NCBI RefSeq assembly: GCF_001422985.1
Contig: NZ_LMNL01000023.1
Span: forward strand, 72,516 to 136,515
From: Methylobacterium sp. Leaf117
Lineage (GTDB): Bacteria; Pseudomonadota; Alphaproteobacteria; Rhizobiales; Beijerinckiaceae
DNA: 64,000 nucleotides
Direction of reading: 5' to 3'
Below, in pieces: positions 22,508 to 31,245 of this stretch (its first letter is position 1; the number at the start of each line of letters is the position of its first letter). The notes under the pieces were generated by a model. The model saw only the letters and a list, made by a program, of their open reading frames with translations. It did no database searches and was not told where the DNA came from. The position numbers and the translations under genes are program-made.

Positions 22508-23593
22508 ATGACACGACCCTTCTTCAAAGCCGCCGCGGTGGCGCTGGCACTCCTGCTCCCGCTCGCGCCGGCCGTCGCGGCGCCCTTCAAGCTGAAGGCC
22601 GAACCCAAGATCGCCATGGTGATCTTCGGGCAGAAGAACGACGGTGGCTGGTCGCAGGCCGCCGACGAGGCCCGCGTGAAGATGGAAGCGGCGCTGGACA
22701 TGAAGATCCCGGCCGTGGACGGGGTGAAGGAGAACGCCACGGCGATCCGGCCGGTGGTCGAGCTCTTCATCAAGCGCGGCTACAACATCATCATCGGCAC
22801 CGCCTTCGGCTATTCCGACACCTTCAAGGAATTGTCCGAGAAGTATCCCGACGTCGCCTTCCTCAACCTGTCGGGCACCACCAACGGGCCGAACCTCGAA
22901 TCGGTCTACGGGCGCACCTACGAGAGCCAGTATCTGTGCGGCATGGCCGCCGGCGCCGTGTCCAAGACCGGCAAGCTCGGCTTCGTCGCGGCCAATCCCT
23001 TCGGCGTCGTGAACTGGACGATCAGCGCCTACGAACTCGGCGCCCGCAAGATGAACCCGAACGCCACGCTCAACGTGGTCTATACCGGCATCTGGAACGA
23101 CCCGGTGAAGGAGCGCGCCGCGGCCGAGGCCCTGGTCGACCAGGGTGTCGACGTGCTCGGCCAGCACGTGGACACGCCCGCCACCCAGATCGTCGCGCAG
23201 GAGCGCGGCATCTACGGCACCGGCCACCACCGCGACATGCGGGAATTCGCCCCCAAGGCGACCATCTGCTCCTCGGTCTGGACCTGGGACAAGGCCCTGC
23301 TCCCCGAGATCAAGAAGATCATGGCCGGCACGTGGGTGCCGGCGCCCAACGGCGCCTTACTCAGCATGGCCAAGGGTGGCACCGATATCGCTTGCTGCGG
23401 TCCGGCCGTGCCCCCGGCGGCGGTCAAGGAGATCCTGGCCGAGCGCAAGGCGATCATCGAGGGCAAGCAGATCTATGCCGGTCCCCTCGAGGATCGCGAC
23501 GGCAAGCTGCGGGTCCCGGCCGGACAGGTCCTGAGCGACGCGGACCTCTGGAAGATGGACTGGTACGTGAAGGGCGTGATCACCCAGAAATGA
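22508..23593 (+). CDS. BMP family ABC transporter substrate-binding protein
   Basis: A 361-residue periplasmic binding protein of the Bmp/PnrA (Med) type, which mostly bind nucleosides or purines. The signal peptide is MTRPFFKAAAVALALLLPLAPAVAA. The body has typical features: IAMVIFGQKNDGGWSQAADEA at the start of the first lobe, KYPDVAFLNLSGT, and the KMDWYVKGV end. GGAGG lies before the ATG. It is the first gene of a complete importer and follows the dioxygenase by 143 bp. The frame is open well upstream but the signal peptide fixes the start. Confidence 0.93.
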   Translation: MTRPFFKAAAVALALLLPLAPAVAAPFKLKAEPKIAMVIFGQKNDGGWSQAADEARVKMEAALDMKIPAVDGVKENATAIRPVVELFIKRGYNIIIGTAFGYSDTFKELSEKYPDVAFLNLSGTTNGPNLESVYGRTYESQYLCGMAAGAVSKTGKLGFVAANPFGVVNWTISAYELGARKMNPNATLNVVYTGIWNDPVKERAAAEALVDQGVDVLGQHVDTPATQIVAQERGIYGTGHHRDMREFAPKATICSSVWTWDKALLPEIKKIMAGTWVPAPNGALLSMAKGGTDIACCGPAVPPAAVKEILAERKAIIEGKQIYAGPLEDRDGKLRVPAGQVLSDADLWKMDWYVKGVITQK

Positions 23594-23599
23594 CCGTTC

Positions 23600-23626
23600 G
23601 GCGGCCGGGCTTCGCACCCGGCCGCC
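23600..23626 (+). terminator. Intra-operon hairpin after the binding-protein gene
   Basis: Perfect 10-bp arms (GGCGGCCGGG / CCCGGCCGCC) with a 7-base loop, starting 6 bp after the stop codon of the binding-protein gene. There is no T-run. Such hairpins between a binding-protein gene and its ATPase gene commonly protect the upstream mRNA and reduce downstream expression. Confidence 0.6.
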
Positions 23627-23655
23627 ATCCCGTGTCCGACGAAGCGATCAACCCC

Positions 23656-25170
23656 ATGGACGGTGCAGCGATGGGCATGGCCCTCGAACTCCTCGGCGTC
23701 TCGAAGACCTTCGACGGCTTTCAGGCGCTCGCCAAGGCCGACTTCGCGGTGGAAACCGGCGAGGTTCACGCCCTGCTGGGCGAGAACGGCGCCGGCAAAT
23801 CCACCCTCATGAACGTGGCGGCGGGCCTCTATCGGCCCGACCAGGGCCGCATCCGCGTGCGGGGCCGCGAGGTCGAGCTGAGCGGGCCGGTCGCGGCCCG
23901 GCACCTCGGAATCGGCATGGTTTACCAGCATTACAAGCTCGTCAAAGCCTTCAACGCCGTCGAGAACATCCTGCTGGCGCAGGGGGCGCCCCGCTACGGC
24001 ACCGGCCTCGCCGAGGTCGAGGCGGCCATCCGCGCGCAGAGCGAGGCGGTGGGCTTCGCGGTCGATCTCCGGCGGCCGGTCGGAAGCCTGTCGGTGGCCG
24101 AGCAGCAGCGCGTGGAGATCCTCAAGGTGCTGGTGGCCGGCGCCGGTATCCTCATTCTCGACGAGCCCACCGCCGTGCTCACCGACCGCGAGGCGGAGGC
24201 GCTGCTCACCACCATGCAGGCCCTGGCGCGCCAGGGTGCGGCCGTCATCCTCGTCACCCACAAGCTTGGCGAGGTGCAGCGCCATGCCGACCGCGTCACC
24301 GTGATGCGCGGCGGCCGCATCGTCGCCAGCGCCGATCCGGCGAGCCTCACGGCGGCCGAACTCACCACCCTGGTGGTCGGCGCCACCGCGAACCCCGTCC
24401 ATTGCCCGGCCACCCGGATCGAAGGCCCGGTGCTCGCGGTCGAAGACCTCGCGGGCACCCGGTCGGACGGGCTGCAGACCCTGCACGGCCTGAACCTCAC
24501 GATCCGCGCGGGGGAGATCTACGGCATCGCCGGCGTCGGCGGGAACGGGCAGACCGAACTCGCCGAGATCCTCATGGGGGTGCGCCGCGCCGGGGCCGGG
24601 CGCATCGCGCTCGCGGGCGACGACGTCACCGGCACCGGTCCCAAGCTGCGCCGGGCGCGGGGTCTGGCCGCGATCCCGGCGGACCGTCAGGTCTACGGCC
24701 TGGCCGGCGACCTCTCGGTCGCCGAGAACTACGCGGTGGGCGGGCTGACCTCCGGGCGCTTCGGCGGCTGGCTGCGGGTCGATCGCGCCGCGATCCGCGC
24801 CGGCACGGAAGCCGCCATCGCGGCCTTCGACATCCGGGGCGCGCGCAGCCCGCGCCAGAAGGCCAGCCTGCTCTCGGGCGGCAATGCGCAGAAGCTCGTC
24901 ATCGCCCGCGAATTCGCCGGCCGGCCCCGCTTCGTCCTCGCCCACTCTCCGGCCCGCGGGCTCGACGTGCGGGCGACGGCCGATATCCACCGCCGCCTGC
25001 GCGAGGCCCGCGACGCGGGCGCGGGCGTGCTCCTGATCAGTGAGGATCTCGACGAGGTGATGCTGATGTCGGACCGGATCGGCGTCATGAGCCGGGGCCG
25101 GATCGTGGGCGAGTTCGACGCGCCCGCCGACCGGCAGGCCATCGGCGTCGCCATGGTGCACCATGCCTGA
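23656..25170 (+). CDS. ABC transporter ATP-binding protein, nucleoside/sugar type (two ATPase domains)
   Basis: A protein of about 504 residues with two fused ABC domains. Domain 1 has Walker A GENGAGKST, an LSVAEQQRVEILKVL signature and Walker B ILILDEPTAVLT. Domain 2 is degenerate: Walker A reads GVGGNGQTE and the signature LLSGGNAQKLVIAREF, with HSPARGLDV in place of the usual ATPase Walker B. Such asymmetry is normal in this importer class. The start is uncertain: ATG 23590 overlaps the preceding stop but lies before the hairpin, GTG 23632 is possible, and I prefer ATG 23656. It overlaps the first permease gene by 8 bp. Confidence 0.9.
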   Translation: MDGAAMGMALELLGVSKTFDGFQALAKADFAVETGEVHALLGENGAGKSTLMNVAAGLYRPDQGRIRVRGREVELSGPVAARHLGIGMVYQHYKLVKAFNAVENILLAQGAPRYGTGLAEVEAAIRAQSEAVGFAVDLRRPVGSLSVAEQQRVEILKVLVAGAGILILDEPTAVLTDREAEALLTTMQALARQGAAVILVTHKLGEVQRHADRVTVMRGGRIVASADPASLTAAELTTLVVGATANPVHCPATRIEGPVLAVEDLAGTRSDGLQTLHGLNLTIRAGEIYGIAGVGGNGQTELAEILMGVRRAGAGRIALAGDDVTGTGPKLRRARGLAAIPADRQVYGLAGDLSVAENYAVGGLTSGRFGGWLRVDRAAIRAGTEAAIAAFDIRGARSPRQKASLLSGGNAQKLVIAREFAGRPRFVLAHSPARGLDVRATADIHRRLREARDAGAGVLLISEDLDEVMLMSDRIGVMSRGRIVGEFDAPADRQAIGVAMVHHA

Positions 25171-26323
25171 AACCCTTCCCATTCCCCTCCTGTCCCCCGC
25201 CCCCGAGCTGCCGGTGCCGGTGCCCGAATTGCCCGCGGCCAAGCTGGCCGGGCGCGGCCGCGTCACGGTCGAAATCCGGCAGCACGTCTCCGGCTGGTAT
25301 CAGGGCGTCGTGCTCGCCTGCGGCCTCGTCGTCGGGATCGGGCTCGCGACCGCCATCCTGGTCGTCTCCGGCGTCGGCCTCTCGGATCTCTTCCAGGAAT
25401 TCGTCGTCTCGATGGTGACCAGCCGGTCCAGCCTGGCGGCGGTGCTGGTCCAGGCGGGTCCCCTCGCCATCGTCGGGCTCGCGGCGGCCGTCGCCTTCCG
25501 GGTGCGGTTCTGGAACATCGGCATCGAGGGTCAGATGATCCTGGGCGCGATGGCGGCGACCGCCATCGCGATCCACGATGTCGGTCCGGCGCCCGCGCGG
25601 CTCGGCCTGATGATGCTGGCGGCGGCGCTGGCCGGGGCAGCCTGGGTGCTGGTCCCGGCCGTCCTCAAGATCCGCATCGGGCTGAACGAGGTCATCTCGA
25701 CGCTGCTGTTGAACTACGTCGCGTTCAACGGGCTGCTGCAGCTGCTGTACGGGCCCTGGCAGGACCCGGTGAGCAGCTTCCCGAATTCCAAGCAATACGA
25801 CCTCGCCGAGCGTCTCGGCAGTCTCGGCTGGGGTGACCTGACCTGGGCGCTGCCGCTGGCGGGTCTCCTCACCCTGCTGTGCTGGTGGCTGCTGAACGTC
25901 AGCCGCTTCGGGTTCCTCTCCCGCGTGGCCGAAGCCAATCCGCGCCTGGGCGAGGGTCAGGGCCTGCCGATGACGCGGGTGATGCTGGCCGCCGCCCTGC
26001 TGTCGGGGGCGCTGGCGGGTCTGGCCGGCTTCAGCATCTGCGCGGGCGTCGAGTACCGGCTGACTCAGTCGTTCTTCAACGGCTACGGCTTCTCCGGCAT
26101 CCTCATCGCGTTCCTGGCCCGCAACAATCCGCTCGCCACCTTCGTCACCGCGGTGCTGGTCGGCGTGCTCTACGTGGTCGGACAGAGCCTGCAGGTGTTC
26201 TACGGCATCCCCAGCGCGATGGTGCAACTCATCCAGGCGGTGATCGTCATCGGCGTCGCCGCCTCCGATTTTTTCTTGCGGCACCGGGTGCGATGGGTGC
26301 CGGGAAGGCGTCCCGATGTTTGA
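25163..26323 (+). CDS. ABC transporter permease, nucleoside type (subunit 1)
   Basis: A 386-residue inner-membrane permease of the BPD_transp_2 family (YufP/BmpC/RbsC-like). A cytoplasmic N-terminus of about 50 residues is followed by eight or more hydrophobic segments. The conserved AVAFRVRFWNIGIEGQMILGA loop and RIGLNEVISTLLLNYVA are diagnostic for nucleoside-type importers. It overlaps the ATPase gene by 8 bp and the second permease gene by 8 bp, so the three are translationally coupled. Confidence 0.93.
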   Translation: MPETLPIPLLSPAPELPVPVPELPAAKLAGRGRVTVEIRQHVSGWYQGVVLACGLVVGIGLATAILVVSGVGLSDLFQEFVVSMVTSRSSLAAVLVQAGPLAIVGLAAAVAFRVRFWNIGIEGQMILGAMAATAIAIHDVGPAPARLGLMMLAAALAGAAWVLVPAVLKIRIGLNEVISTLLLNYVAFNGLLQLLYGPWQDPVSSFPNSKQYDLAERLGSLGWGDLTWALPLAGLLTLLCWWLLNVSRFGFLSRVAEANPRLGEGQGLPMTRVMLAAALLSGALAGLAGFSICAGVEYRLTQSFFNGYGFSGILIAFLARNNPLATFVTAVLVGVLYVVGQSLQVFYGIPSAMVQLIQAVIVIGVAASDFFLRHRVRWVPGRRPDV

Positions 26324-27251
26324 CTTCCTCGTCAACTGGCTGGCCAACGTGCCGATCTTCGCGCTGCCCTACGCGCTCGCCGCGCTCGGCCTCATCATCA
26401 CCGAGAAGGCCGGCGTGCTCTCCCTGGGGGCCGAAGGCTTCCTGCTCATCGGCGCCATGAGCGGCATCGGCGTTCTGCTCGGGGTCGGCGACTATCCGCT
26501 CCTCGCGCTGATCGTGGCGGCGCTCGCGGCGGCTCTGCTCTCGCTGGTCTATGCGCTGCTCGTGGTGACGCTGCGGGTCAACCAGGTCATCGGTGGCCTC
26601 GCCCTGGTCTTCCTGGCGCAGGGCATGACCGGCGTGATCGCCACGCGGGCGGGCTGGACCAGCCGGCCCGTGGCGGGCCTGCACAACGTTCCCCTGGGGT
26701 CGCTCGCCGAGATTCCGGTGCTGGGGCCGATCCTGTTCCAGCACGATCCCCTGGTCTTCGCCACGGTCCCCCTCGTTGCCCTCGTCGCCTATGTCCTCAA
26801 CCGGACGATGTTCGGGCTGCGGCTGCGGGCCGTCGGCGACGGCCCCGACGCGGCCGATGCCGCCGGCATCGGCGTCGCCCTGACCCGGTACGGGGCCATC
26901 GCCCTCGGCTCGGCACTGGTCGGGCTCGCGGGCGGCTATCTCGCGGTCGGTGTCGCCAAGATCTGGGTCGAGGGCATGACGGGCGGGCGCGGCTGGATCG
27001 CCGTCGCCCTCGTGATCTTCGCCCGCTGGCAGCCCTGGCGGGCGCTCGGGGGCGCACTCCTGTTCGGGGGCATCGAGGCGCTGATCCCCCGCATCGCCGC
27101 CGCCGGCCTCGCCCTGCCGCAATACCTCCTCCTGATGACGCCCTACCTGGCCACCCTCGCGGTCATGATCTGGATCTGCCTGCGCCAGGACGGCCGGAGC
27201 CTGGAGCCGAGGGCCCTCGGCGTCGCCCACATGCGCGAGGAGCGTCGCTGA
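26316..27251 (+). CDS. ABC transporter permease, nucleoside type (subunit 2)
   Basis: A 311-residue permease of the YufQ/BmpD type. GLIITEKAGVLSLGAEGFLLIGA near the N-terminus is the counterpart of the coupling loop in subunit 1; LRVNQVIGGLALVFLAQG follows, then hydrophobic segments to the C-terminus. It completes the importer with the binding protein and double ATPase. The last gene of the operon; the convergent glycosyltransferase gene ends 18 bp further on. Confidence 0.93.
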   Translation: MFDFLVNWLANVPIFALPYALAALGLIITEKAGVLSLGAEGFLLIGAMSGIGVLLGVGDYPLLALIVAALAAALLSLVYALLVVTLRVNQVIGGLALVFLAQGMTGVIATRAGWTSRPVAGLHNVPLGSLAEIPVLGPILFQHDPLVFATVPLVALVAYVLNRTMFGLRLRAVGDGPDAADAAGIGVALTRYGAIALGSALVGLAGGYLAVGVAKIWVEGMTGGRGWIAVALVIFARWQPWRALGGALLFGGIEALIPRIAAAGLALPQYLLLMTPYLATLAVMIWICLRQDGRSLEPRALGVAHMREERR

Positions 27252-27269
27252 GCCGGCCCGAAACCCCCG

Positions 27270-28394
27270 TCACCGATCCCGCGGCCAGCTCAGCCAGTCG
27301 AAGGCCAGGGCGAGGTCGGCGGGATCGACCGAGAACCCGCCCCCGCCCTCCGGGTCGGGGGCGCCGATCAGGTAGCCGGTCTGATGGCCCATCACGGCGT
27401 CGAGGCCCGATTGCAGGAAGCCGAGGTCGGCCTGATTGTCGCGGGCGGCCAGGACGAGGCTGCCCGGCTCCGCGAAGATCGAGCCGTGCAGGCCCGAGCC
27501 GTACTCGCCGACCAGGATTTCGGCCGACTGGAACAGGGCGACCTGCTCGCGCAGGCCGAGGCGCTCCGGTGTCACGCGGGTGAAGCCGCGGGCCACGGCC
27601 AGGTCTTCGAACAGCTGCCGCTGCACCAGCTGCCGGGGGCTGTGGGTGAGGGCGTTGGCCGAGCGCGCCACGAACAGCTTCGTCCGGGTGCGCGAGCCTC
27701 GCCCCCGCCCGAGGGCGGCCCGGCGCAGGCCGGCGGCGGCCTCGGCGAACAGAGGCGACACCCGCGTGCCGAACCGCAGCGTCGAGGGCACCAGGAGTTC
27801 GTCGCAGGCCACGCGGTCGCGGGTCCGGTCGTAGAACCGGCACTGGCTCTCGCCGATGTCGAGGAGCGCCAGCCAGGCCCGGGCGAAGCCGGGCGTGTCG
27901 TCGGGCAGCAGGAAGCTCAGGCGCTCGACCCGGTAGCCGGCTGCCCGCAGCAGGTGGAGCTTCGGCAGGAAATCGACGAGCCAGTGGCCGTAGCCGAGAT
28001 GACCGGGGCCGGCGAGCAGCACCGACCGGCCGGGGGCTTGGACGCGCCTGGCCTCGGCCTGCCGGGCGCGCGTGCCCCGGTGGTGGCGGTTGAGGTAGTC
28101 GAGGTCGGTCTGCAGGTCGAGGCTGAGGTTGAACCGGCCCTCGGTGAGGATCATGCCCTCGCCGACGATCTCGGCGTCGGGCAGCGCGTAGACCGCCGTC
28201 CCGAGCACCACGTGCTGGGCGTGATAGAGCCGCAGCAGGCCCGGGGTGACGGCGCCTGCCAGGAAGGCCGGCGGCATCAGGCGAGAGCGCTCCGCCCGGG
28301 TCACGTCGATCACTGTGCCGCGCCCGCCCTCGACGTTGCGGCGGAGATCGATCACGTCGTCGGCCGACAGGAGGTCCGGTTCACTCACCGACAT
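27270..28394 (-). CDS. GT61-family glycosyltransferase (DUF563)
   Basis: A 374-residue protein of the DUF563/GT61 family. The signature segments are GHWLVDFLPKLHLLRAAGY (about residues 150-170) and VGEYGSGLHGSIFAEPGSLVLA (about 300-320), the latter with the conserved His. The family transfers sugars to glycans; in bacteria these genes often serve capsule or LPS assembly. The neighbours do not reveal the acceptor. No signal or membrane segment is seen. I chose the ATG at 28394 because GGAG precedes it; the longer open frame upstream runs through a tandem-repeat region. Confidence 0.85.
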   Translation of the reverse strand: MSVSEPDLLSADDVIDLRRNVEGGRGTVIDVTRAERSRLMPPAFLAGAVTPGLLRLYHAQHVVLGTAVYALPDAEIVGEGMILTEGRFNLSLDLQTDLDYLNRHHRGTRARQAEARRVQAPGRSVLLAGPGHLGYGHWLVDFLPKLHLLRAAGYRVERLSFLLPDDTPGFARAWLALLDIGESQCRFYDRTRDRVACDELLVPSTLRFGTRVSPLFAEAAAGLRRAALGRGRGSRTRTKLFVARSANALTHSPRQLVQRQLFEDLAVARGFTRVTPERLGLREQVALFQSAEILVGEYGSGLHGSIFAEPGSLVLAARDNQADLGFLQSGLDAVMGHQTGYLIGAPDPEGGGGFSVDPADLALAFDWLSWPRDR

Positions 28395-28500
28395 GGGCCG
28401 CTCCGTCCGCTCCGCCTGCCAAACCCGCTCCCTCGCCGGCCTGCGGCCTTGCGCCCGGGGCGCCGCGCCGGGTGGACGATGCCCAGGGACCCGCCGCCGT

Positions 28501-28542
28501 GGCAAGCCGGACTGGGCAAGCCGGATTGGGCAAGCCGATCCG
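28501..28542. repeat. 14-bp tandem repeat, three units
   Basis: Units GGCAAGCCGGACTG, GGCAAGCCGGATTG and GGCAAGCCGATCCG stand head to tail in the divergent gap between the GT61 gene and the cupin gene. A 13-bp pair (GCGAACCGGACTT / GCGAACCGGTTCC) follows at 28548-28573. Confidence 0.85.
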
Positions 28543-28677
28543 GTCGTGCGAACCGGACTTGCGAACCGGTTCCGGCCCCGGTCCATCGTCCGGGCTCCCG
28601 GGCAGCGCTTTTTCCGCTAGGATGGCGCATCGCGCGCGAAAACCCGCGCCATCAGGACCGAATGGGGCACCCGAGTG

Positions 28678-29166
28678 ATGCGGACCGACACCCTCGCGGA
28701 GAATGCGGACCACCCGACAAGCCTGTCGGCGGACCTGACAAGCCTGCCGGCGGACCCGGCCAGCCTGACGGCGCATGGCGTCTTCGACGTGGCGGCCTAT
28801 GCGGCGCGCCTGCCCGAGACCTCGGACACCATGGTGGCGGATCATCGCTTCACCGACGATCCGGCCGCGAGCGCCCGGGTGTTCCGGGTCTACCACCCGA
28901 CGCCGCCCCACAGTCATGCCTCCTGCGACGAGTACCTCTACGTCCTGTCCGGCCGCTGCCGGATGGCGTTCGGCGACGAGGCCCCGGTCACGGTCGGCCC
29001 CGGCACGCTGGTGTTCTTCAAGCGCGGGGTGGTGCATTCGGTGCCCGAGATCTTGGAGCACCCGATGGTGTTCCTCTCCGTCGACACCCCCCGACGCGAG
29101 CCCCGCGACATCCGCTTCGTCACCGACGGAACCGGGACCCCCGACACCTTCATGCGGCAATCCTGA
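28678..29166 (+). CDS. Single-domain cupin protein
   Basis: A 162-residue small cupin. Metal ligands are visible in PPHSHASCDEYLYVLSGR (two His and a Glu) and in KRGVVHSVPEI (the last His), so one metal site is complete. The N-terminal 35 residues contain imperfect 7-residue repeats (TSLSADL, TSLPADP, ASLTAHG) encoded by 21-bp units. Function is not revealed: single cupins act as dioxygenases, isomerases or sensors. Start: GTG 28675 and ATG 28678 are adjacent; I take the ATG. Confidence 0.85.
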   Translation: MRTDTLAENADHPTSLSADLTSLPADPASLTAHGVFDVAAYAARLPETSDTMVADHRFTDDPAASARVFRVYHPTPPHSHASCDEYLYVLSGRCRMAFGDEAPVTVGPGTLVFFKRGVVHSVPEILEHPMVFLSVDTPRREPRDIRFVTDGTGTPDTFMRQS

Positions 29167-29226
29167 CCGGCACAACTTCTGACTGACAGCAGTGCCGAGA
29201 GGCAAAAATCCTGACGGGCCGATCGC

Positions 29227-29823
29227 CTAATCGACCTTCTCGTTGGGATAGACGCCCCAGAGCCGGTCCTGGCGGATGTAGCCGTCGACGTCGCCCCGCT
29301 TCGACGGCAGGGCCACGACGATGCGGCACCAGGTCCCGGTGCAGGATTTGACGTTGCCGATCACGCCGGCCTGGAGGCGGGCTTCCTCGCCGGAGGCGGC
29401 ATCGGCCTTGGCGTAGAGCGGCACGGCGGCCTTGTCCGGGTTCTTGTCCGCGCCCTTTCCGGCGGTGACCACGGAGGTGCGCCGCCCGGACAGCAGCGAG
29501 TGCAGCACCCAGCCCTCGGTGCCCTCGGAGTCGCGGATGCGACGCCAGGTCTCGAACTCCGCCACGATCTCGATCGGCAGCCCCGCCCGCTGGAACACCC
29601 AGAGGGTGCGGTGGTCCTTCGAGGGTCCCTCGCGCAGGTTGACCCGGTCGGTCTTCAGGCTGGCGTAGCGCGGCAGCGGCAGCTTGGTCACCGGCCCGAG
29701 CGCGACGTCGGGGCCGGCGCCCGCCGCCGAGGCCGCCGCGACGGGGCCGGTGGACAGGAGGGTGGCGAGCAACAGGGCCGGCAAGGCGGTGGAAAGGGTC
29801 GGGAGCAGGGCAGGCGCGCGCAT
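29227..29823 (-). CDS. Secreted SH3-domain protein
   Basis: A 198-residue exported protein. A signal peptide (LLPTLSTALPALLLATLLSTGPVAAASA) is followed by two bacterial SH3 units: one with VNLREGPSKDHRTLWVFQRAGLPIEIVAEFETWRRI and EGWVLHSLLSGRR, and one with LYAKADAASGEEARLQAGVIG and WCRIVV. Such proteins bind peptidoglycan or regulate cell-wall enzymes. A Cys pair (SCTGTWC) could form a disulphide. The ATG at 29823 begins the signal sequence. A much longer frame is open upstream on the same strand, but it is antisense to two real genes. Confidence 0.85.
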   Translation of the reverse strand: MRAPALLPTLSTALPALLLATLLSTGPVAAASAAGAGPDVALGPVTKLPLPRYASLKTDRVNLREGPSKDHRTLWVFQRAGLPIEIVAEFETWRRIRDSEGTEGWVLHSLLSGRRTSVVTAGKGADKNPDKAAVPLYAKADAASGEEARLQAGVIGNVKSCTGTWCRIVVALPSKRGDVDGYIRQDRLWGVYPNEKVD

Positions 29824-30111
29824 CGTCCGGTGATCCTTCACGCTGTCCGGGGCGGGCGTCGCCCCAGGGTGGCGGCGGGCCCCGGCGTGCATTGTGTTCC
29901 GCCGCCTCTCTGGTAGAGAGGCCCACAGGGTCGCAAGACCCCCGGGGTCGCCACAGCCTTGTGGGCTGCCGGCCCGTCGTCTCGAATGTCTTGACCGGTG
30001 CGTGGTTAACGCACGGTAAGCTTGCGGCGTCGTCCGCCGCGTCGGATCTCGGGCCGGGTCTCGGCCGGATCGGACGTGGACGCCGAGCGACACCGTGCGC
30101 GGGGAGGGTGC

Positions 30112-31116
30112 ATGTCGTCGTTGAAGCGCAAGCCGCTCGTGGTCGTCACGCGGCGTCTGCCCGAGGCCGTGGAGACGCGCATGCGCGAGCTCTTCGAGAT
30201 CCGGCTCAACACCGACGATGCCGCCCTGGCGCCCGACGCCCTTGTGGCGGCCCTGCGCGAAGCCGACGTGCTCGTGCCCACCGTCACCGACGAGATCGAT
30301 TCGGGCCTCCTCGCCCAGGCCGGCCCGAACCTGCGGCTGATCGCCAATTTCGGCAACGGTGTCGATCACATCGACGTGGCCGCCGCCCTGGAGCGCGGCA
30401 TCACCGTCACCAACACCCCCGGCGTCCTCACCGAGGACACCGCCGACATGACCATGGCGCTCATCCTCGCGGTCGCCCGCCGCGTCACCGAGGGCGCCCG
30501 GATCATTCCGGACGACGCCTGGACCACCGGCTGGTCGCCGACCTGGATGCTGGGTCGCCGAATCACCGGCAAGCGCCTCGGCATCGTCGGAATGGGTCGG
30601 ATCGGCCAGGCCCTGGCCCGCCGGGCCAAGGCGTTCGGCCTGCAGATCCACTATCACAACCGCCGCCGGGTTCCGGCCCAGATCGAGCGCGACCTCGACG
30701 CGACCTACTGGGAATCCCTCGACCAGATGCTGGCCCGCGTCGACATCGTGTCGGTCAACTGCCCGCACACCCCCGCGACCTACCACTTGCTCTCGGCCCG
30801 CCGCCTCAAGCTGCTGAAGCCCGAGGCCGTGGTGGTGAACACCGCCCGCGGCGAGGTCATCGACGAGAACGCCCTCGCGCGCCTGCTCGAGGCCGGCGAC
30901 ATCTCCGGCGCCGGGCTCGACGTGTTCGAGCAGGAGCCTGCGGTCAGCCCCCGCCTCGTCAAGCTCGCCCGCGCCGGTAAGGTCGTGCTCCTGCCGCATA
31001 TGGGTTCGGCGACGCACGAGAGCCGCGTCGATATGGGCGAGAAGGTCATCATCAACATCAAGACCTTCATGGACGGGCACCGGCCCCCCGACCGTATCCT
31101 TCCCAGCATGCTCTGA
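30112..31116 (+). CDS. D-2-hydroxyacid dehydrogenase (glyoxylate/hydroxypyruvate reductase type)
   Basis: A 334-residue NAD(P)-dependent D-2-hydroxyacid dehydrogenase. The nucleotide-binding GMGRIGQ lies near residue 160, and the catalytic Arg (NTARGE), Glu (DVFEQEP) and His (LPHMGSATHESR) are all present. The sequence most resembles D-glycerate dehydrogenase/glyoxylate reductase proteins of Rhizobiales, which would link it to glyoxylate or serine-cycle metabolism; the exact substrate is inferred. The ATG at 30112 follows GGGGAGGG, which rules out the upstream starts. Confidence 0.9.
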   Translation: MSSLKRKPLVVVTRRLPEAVETRMRELFEIRLNTDDAALAPDALVAALREADVLVPTVTDEIDSGLLAQAGPNLRLIANFGNGVDHIDVAAALERGITVTNTPGVLTEDTADMTMALILAVARRVTEGARIIPDDAWTTGWSPTWMLGRRITGKRLGIVGMGRIGQALARRAKAFGLQIHYHNRRRVPAQIERDLDATYWESLDQMLARVDIVSVNCPHTPATYHLLSARRLKLLKPEAVVVNTARGEVIDENALARLLEAGDISGAGLDVFEQEPAVSPRLVKLARAGKVVLLPHMGSATHESRVDMGEKVIINIKTFMDGHRPPDRILPSML

Positions 31117-31245
31117 ACGCAGGCCTCCCGGCGATCGGCACAGGTCCCTGGGGATGACGGCGTTCGTCACAACGTAGGATCGGAACGGGCCCATGCCCGG
31201 CACGTTGACCGGCACTGGCCATGGCGGGGTCGGTACCAGGAACGG

